The notes beneath the pieces were generated by a model. The model worked only from the letters and a program-made list of their open reading frames with translations, ran no database searches and had not been told where the DNA came from. A DNA stretch of 13,872 bases, taken from the NCBI GenBank assembly GCA_050699035.1, contig JBOHDE010000094.1, forward strand, positions 1-13,872, in the 5' to 3' direction. Origin of the DNA: WHTB01 sp050699035. Lineage in GTDB: Bacteria > Actinomycetota > Actinomycetes > Propionibacteriales > Nocardioidaceae. Positions 6,700 to 13,311 of the stretch are shown piece by piece. Numbering within the stretch: position 1 is the stretch's first letter; every line of letters starts with the position of its first letter. A program made the position numbers and the translations under genes.

Positions 6700-7677
6700 A
6701 TGGCCCAGATCACTCTTGCCAAGGGGCTCAACCAGGGTCTGCGGGCCGCGCTCGAGGCCGACCCGAAGGTCATCGTGATGGGCGAGGACGTCGGCAAGCT
6801 CGGCGGCGTCTTCCGCATCACCGACGGTCTGCAGAAGGACTTCGGCGAGGACCGGGTCATCGACACCCCGCTCGCCGAGTCCGGCATCCTGGGTACGGCG
6901 GTGGGGCTCGCGATGCGCGGCTACCGGCCGGTGTGCGAGATCCAGTTCGACGGCTTCGTCTACCCCGCGTACGACCAGATCGTCAGCCAGGTCGCCAAGA
7001 TCCACTTCCGCAGCCAGGGAAAGATCCGGATGCCGATCGTGATCCGGATCCCGTTCGGCGGCGGCATCGGCGCGGTCGAGCACCACAGCGAGAGCCCGGA
7101 GGCGCAGTTCGCGCACACCGCCGGGCTCAAGGTGGTGGCCTGCTCCAACCCGGTCGACGGGTTCCACATGATCCAGCAGGCCATCGCCAGCGACGACCCG
7201 ATCGTGTTCTTCGAGCCCAAGCGCCAGTACCACGCCGACAAGGCCGAGCTCGACGAGTCGGTCCCGCCGGCCCCGCTGTTCAGCTCGCGCGTCGTCCGCG
7301 AGGGCAGCGACGCGACGCTGCTCGCATACGGCCCGATGGTGAAGACCTGCGTGCAGGCCGCGCAGGCCGCCGCCGACGAGGGCCAGAGCCTCGAGGTGAT
7401 CGACCTGCGTACGCTGTCGCCGCTCGACCTGGTCCCGGTCGTCGAGTCCGTACGCAAGACCGGCCGGGTGATCGTGACCCACGAGGCCACCGTCACCCTG
7501 GGGCTCGGAGCCGAGATCGCGGCCCGGATCAGCGAGCAGTGCTTCTACTCGCTCGAGGCGCCGGTGCTGCGGGTCGGCGGTTTCGACACGCCGTACCCGC
7601 CGAGCCGGATCGAGGACGACTACCTGCCCGACCTCGACCGGGTGCTCGACGCCGTCGACCGCGCACTCGCCTACTGA
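6700..7677 (+). CDS. bkdB: Branched-chain 2-oxoacid (or pyruvate) dehydrogenase E1 beta subunit
   Basis: Beta subunit of the E1 heterotetramer, 325 residues, the usual family length. It completes the thiamine diphosphate site. Conserved pieces are MGEDVGKLGGVF (27-38), DTPLAESGILG (55-65, with Glu60 at the cofactor aminopyrimidine position of the family), EIQFDGFVYPAYDQI (80-94), EHHSESPEAQF (127-137) and IDLRTLSPLD in the C-terminal transketolase-like domain. Start is ATG at 6700, 1 nt after the E1alpha stop, with GAGGGAG at 6684-6690 as ribosome site; the open frame upstream lies within the E1alpha gene. Adjacent placement suggests matched synthesis of the two chains. Confidence 0.95.
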   Translation: MAQITLAKGLNQGLRAALEADPKVIVMGEDVGKLGGVFRITDGLQKDFGEDRVIDTPLAESGILGTAVGLAMRGYRPVCEIQFDGFVYPAYDQIVSQVAKIHFRSQGKIRMPIVIRIPFGGGIGAVEHHSESPEAQFAHTAGLKVVACSNPVDGFHMIQQAIASDDPIVFFEPKRQYHADKAELDESVPPAPLFSSRVVREGSDATLLAYGPMVKTCVQAAQAAADEGQSLEVIDLRTLSPLDLVPVVESVRKTGRVIVTHEATVTLGLGAEIAARISEQCFYSLEAPVLRVGGFDTPYPPSRIEDDYLPDLDRVLDAVDRALAY

Positions 7678-7692
7678 CCGAGGTGCTGAGAG

Positions 7693-9138
7693 ATGACTGA
7701 CGCACAGCAGTTCAAGCTCCCCGATGTGGGCGAGGGTCTGACCGAGGCCGAGATCGTGACCTGGAAGGTGAAGGTCGGCGACGTCATCAAGGTCAACGAC
7801 ATCGTGGTCGAGATCGAGACCGCGAAGTCGCTGGTCGAGCTCCCCTCGCCGTACGCCGGGACCGTCACCGAGCTGATGGTCCCCGAAGGTGAGACGGTGC
7901 CGGTCGGCACGCCGATCATCGCGGTGTCCGCCGGGGCCGCCGCTGGCGAGGCCGCCGGCCCGACCCTCGTACCCACGGCCAAGGACGACGAGCCGGTCGA
8001 GCCCGGTCTGATCGGCGGTCCCGCACCGGGCGGCCGCACCGCCGTGCTGGTCGGCTACGGCCCGCGAGAGACCGAGGCCAAGCGCCGGCCGCGCAAGGCC
8101 GCGGCGCCGGCCGGGCCGGGCGAGGCCGCGGTGCAGCAGGATGTGCAGTCGGCGTTCCAGACCGACCATCCTGAGCACGAGGAGGTCATCCTCACCGACG
8201 TGCCGCTGTCGCCGGTGACGTCGGGGCAGCCCGGGCCCACGCCGGCGTCGGAGCCGGCCGCTCGGGTGCTCGCCAAGCCCCCGGTACGCAAGCTCGCCAA
8301 GGACCGTGGCGTCGACCTGGCCCTGGTCACGCCGACCGGTGCCAGCGGTGTCGTGACCCGGTCCGACGTCGAGGGCTTCACGGCCGACAGTGCGCCGGCG
8401 CCGGCCGCCCTCGTCTCGGCTCCGGCGCGGGCCACCGGTGAGCGCGAGACCCGGGTGCCGATCAAGGGCGTCCGCAAGATGACGGCGCAGGCGATGGTGG
8501 GCAGCGCGTTCACCGCTCCGCACGTCACCGAGTGGGTGACCATCGACGCCACCCGCACGATGGAGCTGGTCGACCGGTTGAAGGGCCACCGGGAGTTCCG
8601 CGACGTCAAGGTGTCGCCGCTGCTCGTCTTCGCCAAGGCGGTCTGCCTCGCCACCCGCCGTACCCCGGAGGTCAACGCTGCCTGGGACGAGCAGGCGCAG
8701 GAGATCGTGCTCAAGCACTACGTCAACCTGGGCATCGCTGCCGCCACACCGCGTGGCCTGATGGTGCCCAACGTCAAGGACGCCGACGCGATGACTCTGC
8801 ACGAGCTGGCGGCGGCGCTGAACGCCCTGACCCAGACCGCGCGGGACGGCAAGACGCAGCCGGCCGAGATGGCGGGTGGCACGTTCACGATCACCAACGT
8901 CGGTGTCTTCGGTGTCGACGCCGGCACGCCGATCCTCAACCCCGGCGAGACCGGCATCTTGTGCATGGGCGCGATCAAGCAGCTGCCGTGGGTGCACCAG
9001 GGCAAGGTCAGGCCGCGCTGGGTCACCACGCTGGCGTTGTCGTTCGACCACCGGGTCGTCGACGGCGAGCAGGGCTCGAAGTTCCTCGCCGACGTCGCCG
9101 CGATCATCGAGGAGCCCGGCACCGCCCTGCTGCACTGA
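7693..9138 (+). CDS. bkdC: Dihydrolipoamide acyltransferase E2 component
   Basis: Core acyltransferase of the complex, 481 residues; it moves the acyl group from lipoamide to CoA. One lipoyl domain (about 5-80) carries the lipoylation site Lys45 in EIETAKS. A long Ala/Pro/charged linker (about 82-188) follows, then the peripheral-subunit-binding domain (about 189-229, ARVLAKPPVRKLAKDRGVDL). The catalytic domain (about 253-481) has the acyltransferase motif HRVVDG, with His453 and Asp457. Start is ATG at 7693, 15 nt after the E1beta stop, with GAGGTG at 7680-7685 as likely ribosome site. No E3 (dihydrolipoamide dehydrogenase) gene follows, so E3 is presumably shared with other complexes. A strong hairpin closes the operon 26 bp after the stop. 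Confidence 0.94.
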   Translation: MTDAQQFKLPDVGEGLTEAEIVTWKVKVGDVIKVNDIVVEIETAKSLVELPSPYAGTVTELMVPEGETVPVGTPIIAVSAGAAAGEAAGPTLVPTAKDDEPVEPGLIGGPAPGGRTAVLVGYGPRETEAKRRPRKAAAPAGPGEAAVQQDVQSAFQTDHPEHEEVILTDVPLSPVTSGQPGPTPASEPAARVLAKPPVRKLAKDRGVDLALVTPTGASGVVTRSDVEGFTADSAPAPAALVSAPARATGERETRVPIKGVRKMTAQAMVGSAFTAPHVTEWVTIDATRTMELVDRLKGHREFRDVKVSPLLVFAKAVCLATRRTPEVNAAWDEQAQEIVLKHYVNLGIAAATPRGLMVPNVKDADAMTLHELAAALNALTQTARDGKTQPAEMAGGTFTITNVGVFGVDAGTPILNPGETGILCMGAIKQLPWVHQGKVRPRWVTTLALSFDHRVVDGEQGSKFLADVAAIIEEPGTALLH

Positions 9139-9164
9139 CCCGAGGGGCCAGCCGCCGGGTTTTC

Positions 9165-9217
9165 TGGTACGGGGGCGCCCCGTTCCAAACCTATTGGAAC
9201 GGGGCGCCCCCGTACCA
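9165..9217. terminator. Perfect 24-bp hairpin after the bkd operon
   Basis: Arms at 9165-9188 and 9194-9217 are exact reverse complements around a 5-nt loop (9189-9193). The arm core is GGTACGGGGGCGCCCCGTTC. It starts 26 bp after the E2 stop and 107 bp before the gntR ATG. The stem is very GC-rich and lacks a T-run, the form often proposed for actinobacterial terminators. Its length and perfection also fit a dispersed palindromic repeat or a regulatory cruciform. Confidence 0.75.
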
Positions 9218-9224
9218 AACCGCA

Positions 9225-9235
9225 GTTGGACCAAC
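9225..9235. promoter_or_regulatory. Candidate operator, short palindrome upstream of gntR
   Basis: GTTGGACCAAC is an 11-bp palindrome with one central base, 89 bp before the gntR ATG. GntR/FCD proteins commonly bind short symmetric sites with TGG..CCA or TNGT..ACNA shapes. A second symmetric site, CACGCGTACGGCGTG, lies at 9272-9286 (5-5-5). Both are short enough to arise by chance. Confidence 0.25.
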
Positions 9236-9307
9236 GCCGCCCAGTCTGACGGTGTGGGGTCCGTCTCACCGCACGCGTACGGCGTGACCCGGCGCTCCGG
9301 CGATGCC

Positions 9308-9336
9308 GCATCATAGATACATCATGGATGCATCAA
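9308..9336 (+). promoter_or_regulatory. Probable -10 and 11-bp-phased repeats at the gntR start
   Basis: TAGATA (9314-9319) fits a TANNNT -10 element, and the ATG at 9324 follows closely with no Shine-Dalgarno sequence. That points to a leaderless or nearly leaderless mRNA. GCATCAT (9308), ACATCAT (9319) and GCATCAA (9330) repeat at exactly 11-bp intervals across the same stretch, putting each copy on the same face of the helix. This is an AT-rich patch in GC-rich DNA. Confidence 0.45.
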
Positions 9337-9968
9337 CTCGCCCGTCGGCCACCCAGCGGGTCTATGACCTGGTCAAGGCGCGCATCCTCGACGCGACGTA
9401 CCCGGGTGGTGAGCTGCTCACCGAGGGTCAGCTCAGCGACGACACCGGCGTGTCCCGGACGCCAGTACGCGAGGCGTTGCTGCGGCTCGAGTCCGAGGGG
9501 CTGCTGCGGCTGTACCCGAAGAAGGGCGCGCTGGTCGTCCCGGTCACAGCCCAGGAGGCTGCCGACGTCCTCGAGGCCCGGCTGCTGGTCGAGACGTTCG
9601 CCGCGCCCCGGGCGTTCGCCGGCCGCCGCGACCTGGCCGACGAGCTGGAGCCGTACGTCGACGCGATGCGCGAGCACCGGGCCGCCGGCGACCTGCCGGA
9701 GTTCAGCGCCGCCGACCGGACGTTCCACGAGCGCATCGTGGCGGCCGCCGGCAACGACATCCTGACCAGGCTCTACCGCAGCCTGCGCGAGCGCCAGCTG
9801 TGCATCAGCGTGTCGGTGATGCGGGTATCCGAGGAGCGGATGGACGCCGCGATCGCCGACCACACCGAGCTGGTCGCTCTGCTCCGCGGCGACGACGAGC
9901 GGGCGTTCGTCGCCCTGATCGACTCACACCTGCAGCGGGCCACGACGCAGGCTCAGGGCGGCCGATGA
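9324..9968 (+). CDS. GntR-family transcriptional regulator, FCD (FadR-like) subfamily
   Basis: DNA-binding regulator, 214 residues from the ATG at 9324. A second in-frame ATG at 9303 would add seven residues (MPHHRYI); 9324 is preferred because the winged helix normally starts soon after and a -10-like TAGATA precedes it. The N-terminal winged helix covers about 10-75, with the recognition region LSDDTGVSRTPVREALLRL at 37-55. The all-helical FCD effector domain covers about 78-210 and shows the usual metal-ligand pattern Asp131, His135 (DRTFHERI), His180 and His202. FCD regulators usually sense carboxylic-acid metabolites. The stop overlaps the MFS start (ATGA), so the regulator probably controls its own operon; control of the upstream bkd operon is also possible. 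Confidence 0.92.
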   Translation: MDASTRPSATQRVYDLVKARILDATYPGGELLTEGQLSDDTGVSRTPVREALLRLESEGLLRLYPKKGALVVPVTAQEAADVLEARLLVETFAAPRAFAGRRDLADELEPYVDAMREHRAAGDLPEFSAADRTFHERIVAAAGNDILTRLYRSLRERQLCISVSVMRVSEERMDAAIADHTELVALLRGDDERAFVALIDSHLQRATTQAQGGR

Positions 9969-11281
9969 CTGCCGCACTCCTCGGCGGTCGCCGCGCCTGG
10001 CTGGTCTGGGCCGCCGCGCTCAGCGTCTACTTCCTCGCCGTCTTCCACCGCACCTCACTCGGCGTCGCCGGGATCATCGCCGCCGACCGGTTCGGCGTCA
10101 CGGCCGCGCAGCTGTCGACGTTCGCGATGCTTCAGCTGCTCGTGTACGCGGCGATGCAGATCCCGGTCGGCGTCCTGCTCGACCGGTTCGGCCCGCGCCG
10201 GGTCCTGCTGACCGGGTTGGCGTTGATGACGCTCGCCCAGGTCGGGTTCGCGTTCGCCACGTCGTACTCCACCGGCCTGCTGGCACGGACGTTCGTCGGC
10301 ATCGGCGACGCGATGATCTTCATCGGCGTCCTGCGGCTCGTGTCGTTCTGGTTCCCGCCGCTGCGCAGCCCGGTGATCACCCAGCTGACCGGCATGATCG
10401 GCCAGCTCGGCGCGATCGTCGCCGCGGTACCGCTGTCCGCGGCGCTGCGTGGGTTCGGCTGGGAGCGCACCTACCTGACCGCCGCGGCGCTCGGCGTCGT
10501 GCTCGCGGGGGTGCTTCTCGCGGTGGTACGGGACGCACCGGCCGGTCACGAGCCGGCCCGGATGCCGCTGCGCCCCCGCGCCGTGGCGGCCGAGCTCCGG
10601 CAGGCGTGGAGCCAGCCGGGCACCCGGCTCGGTCTGTGGACCCACTTCACCGCGCAGTTCAGCGCGAACGTGCTGGCGCTGCTGTGGGGCTTCCCGTTCC
10701 TCGTCACCGTGCACCACCTGTCACCCGGGCAGGCCGGTCTGGTGCTGTCGTTGGTCACGGCGTCGGCGATCGTGGTGGGGCCGGTGATCGGCCGTACGGT
10801 GGCGAGCCGCCCGTTCCAGCGGTCGACGCTGGTGCTCGGCATCGTGTCCGCGATCGTCGTGATGTGGACGGTGGTCCTGCTCTGGCCAGGCGCGGCCCCG
10901 GTCGGTGTACTCGGCCTGCTCGCGGTCGTCGTCGGCGTCGGTGGTCCCGGCTCGATGGTCGGTTTCGACCTGGCCCGCACCTTCAACCCCTCGCACCGGC
11001 TCGGCAGCGCGATCGGCATCGTGAACGTGGGCGGGTTCGTCGCGTCCCTGCTGGGGATCCTCGGCATCGGCGTCGTGCTCGACCTGCTCACCTCGGGGTC
11101 GCCGGCGGGCTACGCAGCGGGCGACTTCCGGGTCGCGATGGCGGTGCAGTACGTACTCTGGGCCGTCGGCGGGCTGCAGATCTGGCGCTACCGGCGACGT
11201 ACCCGCAAGGACCTGCTGCACCGTGACCCCCAGGGGTACGCCGCGATGCGTGAAGGGCGGCAGCTCGACGCAGTAGCCTGA
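9965..11281 (+). CDS. Major facilitator superfamily transporter
   Basis: Twelve-helix MFS permease, 438 residues, start ATG at 9965 overlapping the gntR stop. The loop 2-3 motif appears as GVLLDRFGPRRVLL (69-82). Helix 1 begins near residue 11 and carries FHRTSLGVAG at 27-36. A short cytoplasmic segment between helices 6 and 7 (about 190-215) and a basic C-terminal tail are visible. The general layout fits a drug or metabolite exporter, but uptake cannot be excluded. The stop is 5 nt before the S66 peptidase start, which places both genes on one transcript. Confidence 0.92.
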   Translation: MTAALLGGRRAWLVWAAALSVYFLAVFHRTSLGVAGIIAADRFGVTAAQLSTFAMLQLLVYAAMQIPVGVLLDRFGPRRVLLTGLALMTLAQVGFAFATSYSTGLLARTFVGIGDAMIFIGVLRLVSFWFPPLRSPVITQLTGMIGQLGAIVAAVPLSAALRGFGWERTYLTAAALGVVLAGVLLAVVRDAPAGHEPARMPLRPRAVAAELRQAWSQPGTRLGLWTHFTAQFSANVLALLWGFPFLVTVHHLSPGQAGLVLSLVTASAIVVGPVIGRTVASRPFQRSTLVLGIVSAIVVMWTVVLLWPGAAPVGVLGLLAVVVGVGGPGSMVGFDLARTFNPSHRLGSAIGIVNVGGFVASLLGILGIGVVLDLLTSGSPAGYAAGDFRVAMAVQYVLWAVGGLQIWRYRRRTRKDLLHRDPQGYAAMREGRQLDAVA

Positions 11282-11286
11282 CGCGG

Positions 11287-12336
11287 GTGACGACGCCGAC
11301 GCTGATCCACCCGCCCCCGTTGCAGGCAGGCGACCGGGTCGCCGTACTCTCGCCGTCCTCTCCGGCGGCCGCTGAATTCCCGCAGGTGTTCGACCTCGGC
11401 CTCACCCGGCTGCGCGAGGTGCTCGACCTCGAGCCGGTCGAGTTTCCGACGACCCGGGCGCCGTCGGCGACTCCGCAGCAGCGGGCCGCCGACCTCAACG
11501 CGGCCTTCGCGGACGACAGCATCAGGGCTGTCATCGCGAGTATCGGCGGCGACGACCAGCTGAAGGTGCTGGCCCATCTCGACGCGCCGCTGATCCAGGC
11601 GAACCCGAAGCCGTTCCTCGGCTACAGCGACAACACCAATCTGCACCATTTCCTGTGGGGGTTGGGAATTGTCAGCTACTACGGCGGGTCGGTCATGGTG
11701 CAGCTGGGCCGCCCGGTCGCGATGCATCCGCTCACCGTCGAGTCGTGGCGCAATGCGCTCTTCGACCACGGACCGGTGCCGCTCACGCAGCCGACCGAGT
11801 CGGGCGACGAGGAGCTGATGTGGAGCGATCCGGGCGCCCTCGACACCGAGCCGGTGCTGTCCGCCGCCGAGCCGTGGCAGTGGCACGGCCCGAGGCGGGT
11901 CGTCGAGAGTCCGTCCTGGGGCGGCTGCTTCGAGATCGTCGCTGTCCAGCTGACGGCGGGACGCTACCTGCGGCCGGACACCGACTACGACGGCTGCGTC
12001 CTGTTCATGGAGACGTCGGAGGAGCTGCCCTCGGCCGATGCTGTCTCCCGCGTGCTGATGTGCATGGGAGAGCGCGGACTGCTGCAACGGTTCCCCGCGG
12101 TCGTGATGGGTCGGCCGAAGGCATGGTCGTTCGAGCAGCGGCTGGCGCCGGCGGCCAAGCGTGAGTACGTCGAGCGGCAGCGCGCTGCCTTGTTGGCCGC
12201 CCTGGCGGAGTACCACCCCGACGCGGTGTGCGTGACGGGCGTCGACTTCGGTCACACCGACCCGCAGCTGGTCATGCCGCACGGCGGGCTGTTCCGGGTC
12301 GATGGTGTCGAGCAACAGATCACGGTGACGTACTGA
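11287..12336 (+). CDS. S66-family serine peptidase (LD-carboxypeptidase / MccF-like)
   Basis: 349-residue cytoplasmic peptidase of MEROPS family S66. The nucleophile is Ser114 in GYSDNTNLH (112-120); the other triad members are Glu242 in METSEE and His323 in GVDFGHTDPQ. The spacing and the length match MccF and LdcA enzymes. No signal peptide is seen. LdcA enzymes remove the terminal D-Ala from murein tetrapeptides during recycling; MccF enzymes cleave the amide in microcin C and related aminoacyl-sulfamoyl adenylates, giving immunity. Sequence alone does not decide between them, but the operon (regulator, transporter, methyltransferase) lacks other murein-recycling genes. Start is GTG at 11287, 5 nt after the MFS stop, without a strong ribosome site. 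The stop overlaps the next ATG by one base. Confidence 0.9.
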   Translation: MTTPTLIHPPPLQAGDRVAVLSPSSPAAAEFPQVFDLGLTRLREVLDLEPVEFPTTRAPSATPQQRAADLNAAFADDSIRAVIASIGGDDQLKVLAHLDAPLIQANPKPFLGYSDNTNLHHFLWGLGIVSYYGGSVMVQLGRPVAMHPLTVESWRNALFDHGPVPLTQPTESGDEELMWSDPGALDTEPVLSAAEPWQWHGPRRVVESPSWGGCFEIVAVQLTAGRYLRPDTDYDGCVLFMETSEELPSADAVSRVLMCMGERGLLQRFPAVVMGRPKAWSFEQRLAPAAKREYVERQRAALLAALAEYHPDAVCVTGVDFGHTDPQLVMPHGGLFRVDGVEQQITVTY

Positions 12337-13103
12337 TGGATCCCAGCGAGCACGACGAGCGCATCGCCGAGTCGTTCGGCAAGCAGGCCGCGACCTTCGA
12401 GGACGAGCGGCTCAACATGGCGTTCACCAGTGGTCTGCCGTGGCTGGTGGAGCACATCGCTCCGGTCGCCGGCGAGCAGATCCTGGAGGTGGCCGCCGGG
12501 ACCGCACTGGTCGGCCGGGCGCTGGCCGATGCCGGCAGCGAGGTGGTGGCGCTCGACCGCACCGTGGCGATGCTCGAGGAGGGCCGGCGCCACACGACCG
12601 GTCGGGCTCCGCAGCTGCTGGTCGGCACGGCGGAGCGGCTGCCGTTCCCCGACGACCGCTTCGACGCGGTGGTGACGCGGTTCTCCCTGCACCACCTGGT
12701 CGAGCCGCTCGGCGTGCTCGCCGAGATGTCACGGGTGTGCCGGCCCGATGGGCGGCTGGTGGTCAAGGACCTGGTCGCAGACACCGACCCGGCCGTGGCC
12801 GAGCGGCAGGACCGGGTGGAGAGCTGGCGCGACCCGTCGCACCTGCGGATGCCGCCCCGGGGTGCCGTGGCCGGCTGGCTCGCCGACCTCGGCCATCAGG
12901 CGACGCAGGTGTCGGTGCGGGAGATCGAGCGGCCGCTCGAGCCGTGGCTGGAGCAGTCGGTCACCGCCGAGGATGGCGCGACGCTCGTCCGCCAGGCGAT
13001 GGAGGCCGAGCTGGCCGGCGGCGAAGTGACCGGGATGCGGCCGCGCCGCCGCGACGGGGAGCTGTGGTTCGGCCAGACCTGGGAGATCACTGTCGCCCGC
13101 TGA
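12336..13103 (+). CDS. Class I SAM-dependent methyltransferase (Methyltransf_11 type)
   Basis: 255-residue Rossmann-fold methyltransferase. Motif I is ILEVAAGTALVG (49-60), the acidic ribose-binding residue is Asp74 in VALDRT, the adenine-region motif is AERLPFPDDRFDAVV (99-113) followed by RFSLHH (115-120), and the post-III strand is RPDGRLVVKDL (136-146). The pattern resembles UbiE/small-molecule methyltransferases; the substrate is unknown. Start is ATG at 12336 in a TGATG overlap with the S66 gene, indicating coupled translation. It is the last gene of the unit and its stop codon runs into a hairpin. Confidence 0.9.
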   Translation: MDPSEHDERIAESFGKQAATFEDERLNMAFTSGLPWLVEHIAPVAGEQILEVAAGTALVGRALADAGSEVVALDRTVAMLEEGRRHTTGRAPQLLVGTAERLPFPDDRFDAVVTRFSLHHLVEPLGVLAEMSRVCRPDGRLVVKDLVADTDPAVAERQDRVESWRDPSHLRMPPRGAVAGWLADLGHQATQVSVREIERPLEPWLEQSVTAEDGATLVRQAMEAELAGGEVTGMRPRRRDGELWFGQTWEITVAR

Positions 13104-13118
13104 CCGCTGGTGGCGGTC
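13102..13118 (+). terminator. Short hairpin at the methyltransferase stop
   Basis: GACCGC (13102-13107) and GCGGTC (13113-13118) form a perfect 6-bp GC-rich stem around TGGTG, starting within the TGA stop. There is no T-run. It could end the gntR-led transcript, alone or with the two hairpins further downstream. Confidence 0.4.
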
Positions 13119-13139
13119 TGCGGCGGCCGGGGCTGACGT

Positions 13140-13165
13140 GCAAAATTGCCCAATTGGGCAAAATT
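13140..13165 (-). terminator. AT-rich palindrome, possible minus-strand intrinsic terminator
   Basis: TTGCCCAATTGGGCAA (13146-13161) is a perfect 16-bp palindrome flanked by an 8-bp direct repeat GCAAAATT (13140-13147 and 13158-13165). Read on the minus strand, the hairpin stem TTGCCC/GGGCAA with loop AATT is followed by TTTT, a weak U-run. It could therefore stop transcripts of the SLC13-type gene that read past 13261. The AT content stands out against the surrounding GC-rich DNA. Confidence 0.4.
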
Positions 13166-13260
13166 CCACCTCGCATCGGCGGCCCAGGGTAGGCCAGTTC
13201 GGACAGTTGCGCGATGGTCGCACCGCACCAGAGTCGCGTGTCATGTGTGGGGCCCTACGC

Positions 13261-13300
13261 CACGGGCCGGCCACCACGCGACTGTGGCGACCGGCCCGTG
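13261..13300. terminator. Branched hairpin after the SLC13-type gene
   Basis: CACGGGCCGG (13261-13270) pairs perfectly with CCGGCCCGTG (13291-13300), with an inner CCAC/GTGG stem (13271-13274 and 13284-13287). It begins 11 bp beyond the TAA stop of the minus-strand transporter gene. The position and GC-rich 10-bp stem fit a terminator between convergent genes. Confidence 0.65.
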
Positions 13301-13311
13301 ACGCACCGGGG

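Noticed and set aside
5322..6887. Minus-strand open frame of 521 codons across the bkdA region
   Set aside because: It is antisense to conserved E1alpha motifs and has no domain signature or ribosome site.
6598..9234. Very long minus-strand open frame (878 codons) opposite the E1beta and E2 genes
   Set aside because: Its sequence is His/Arg/Asp-rich low-complexity text with no domain. It mirrors the strong GC3 bias of the two well-supported plus-strand genes.
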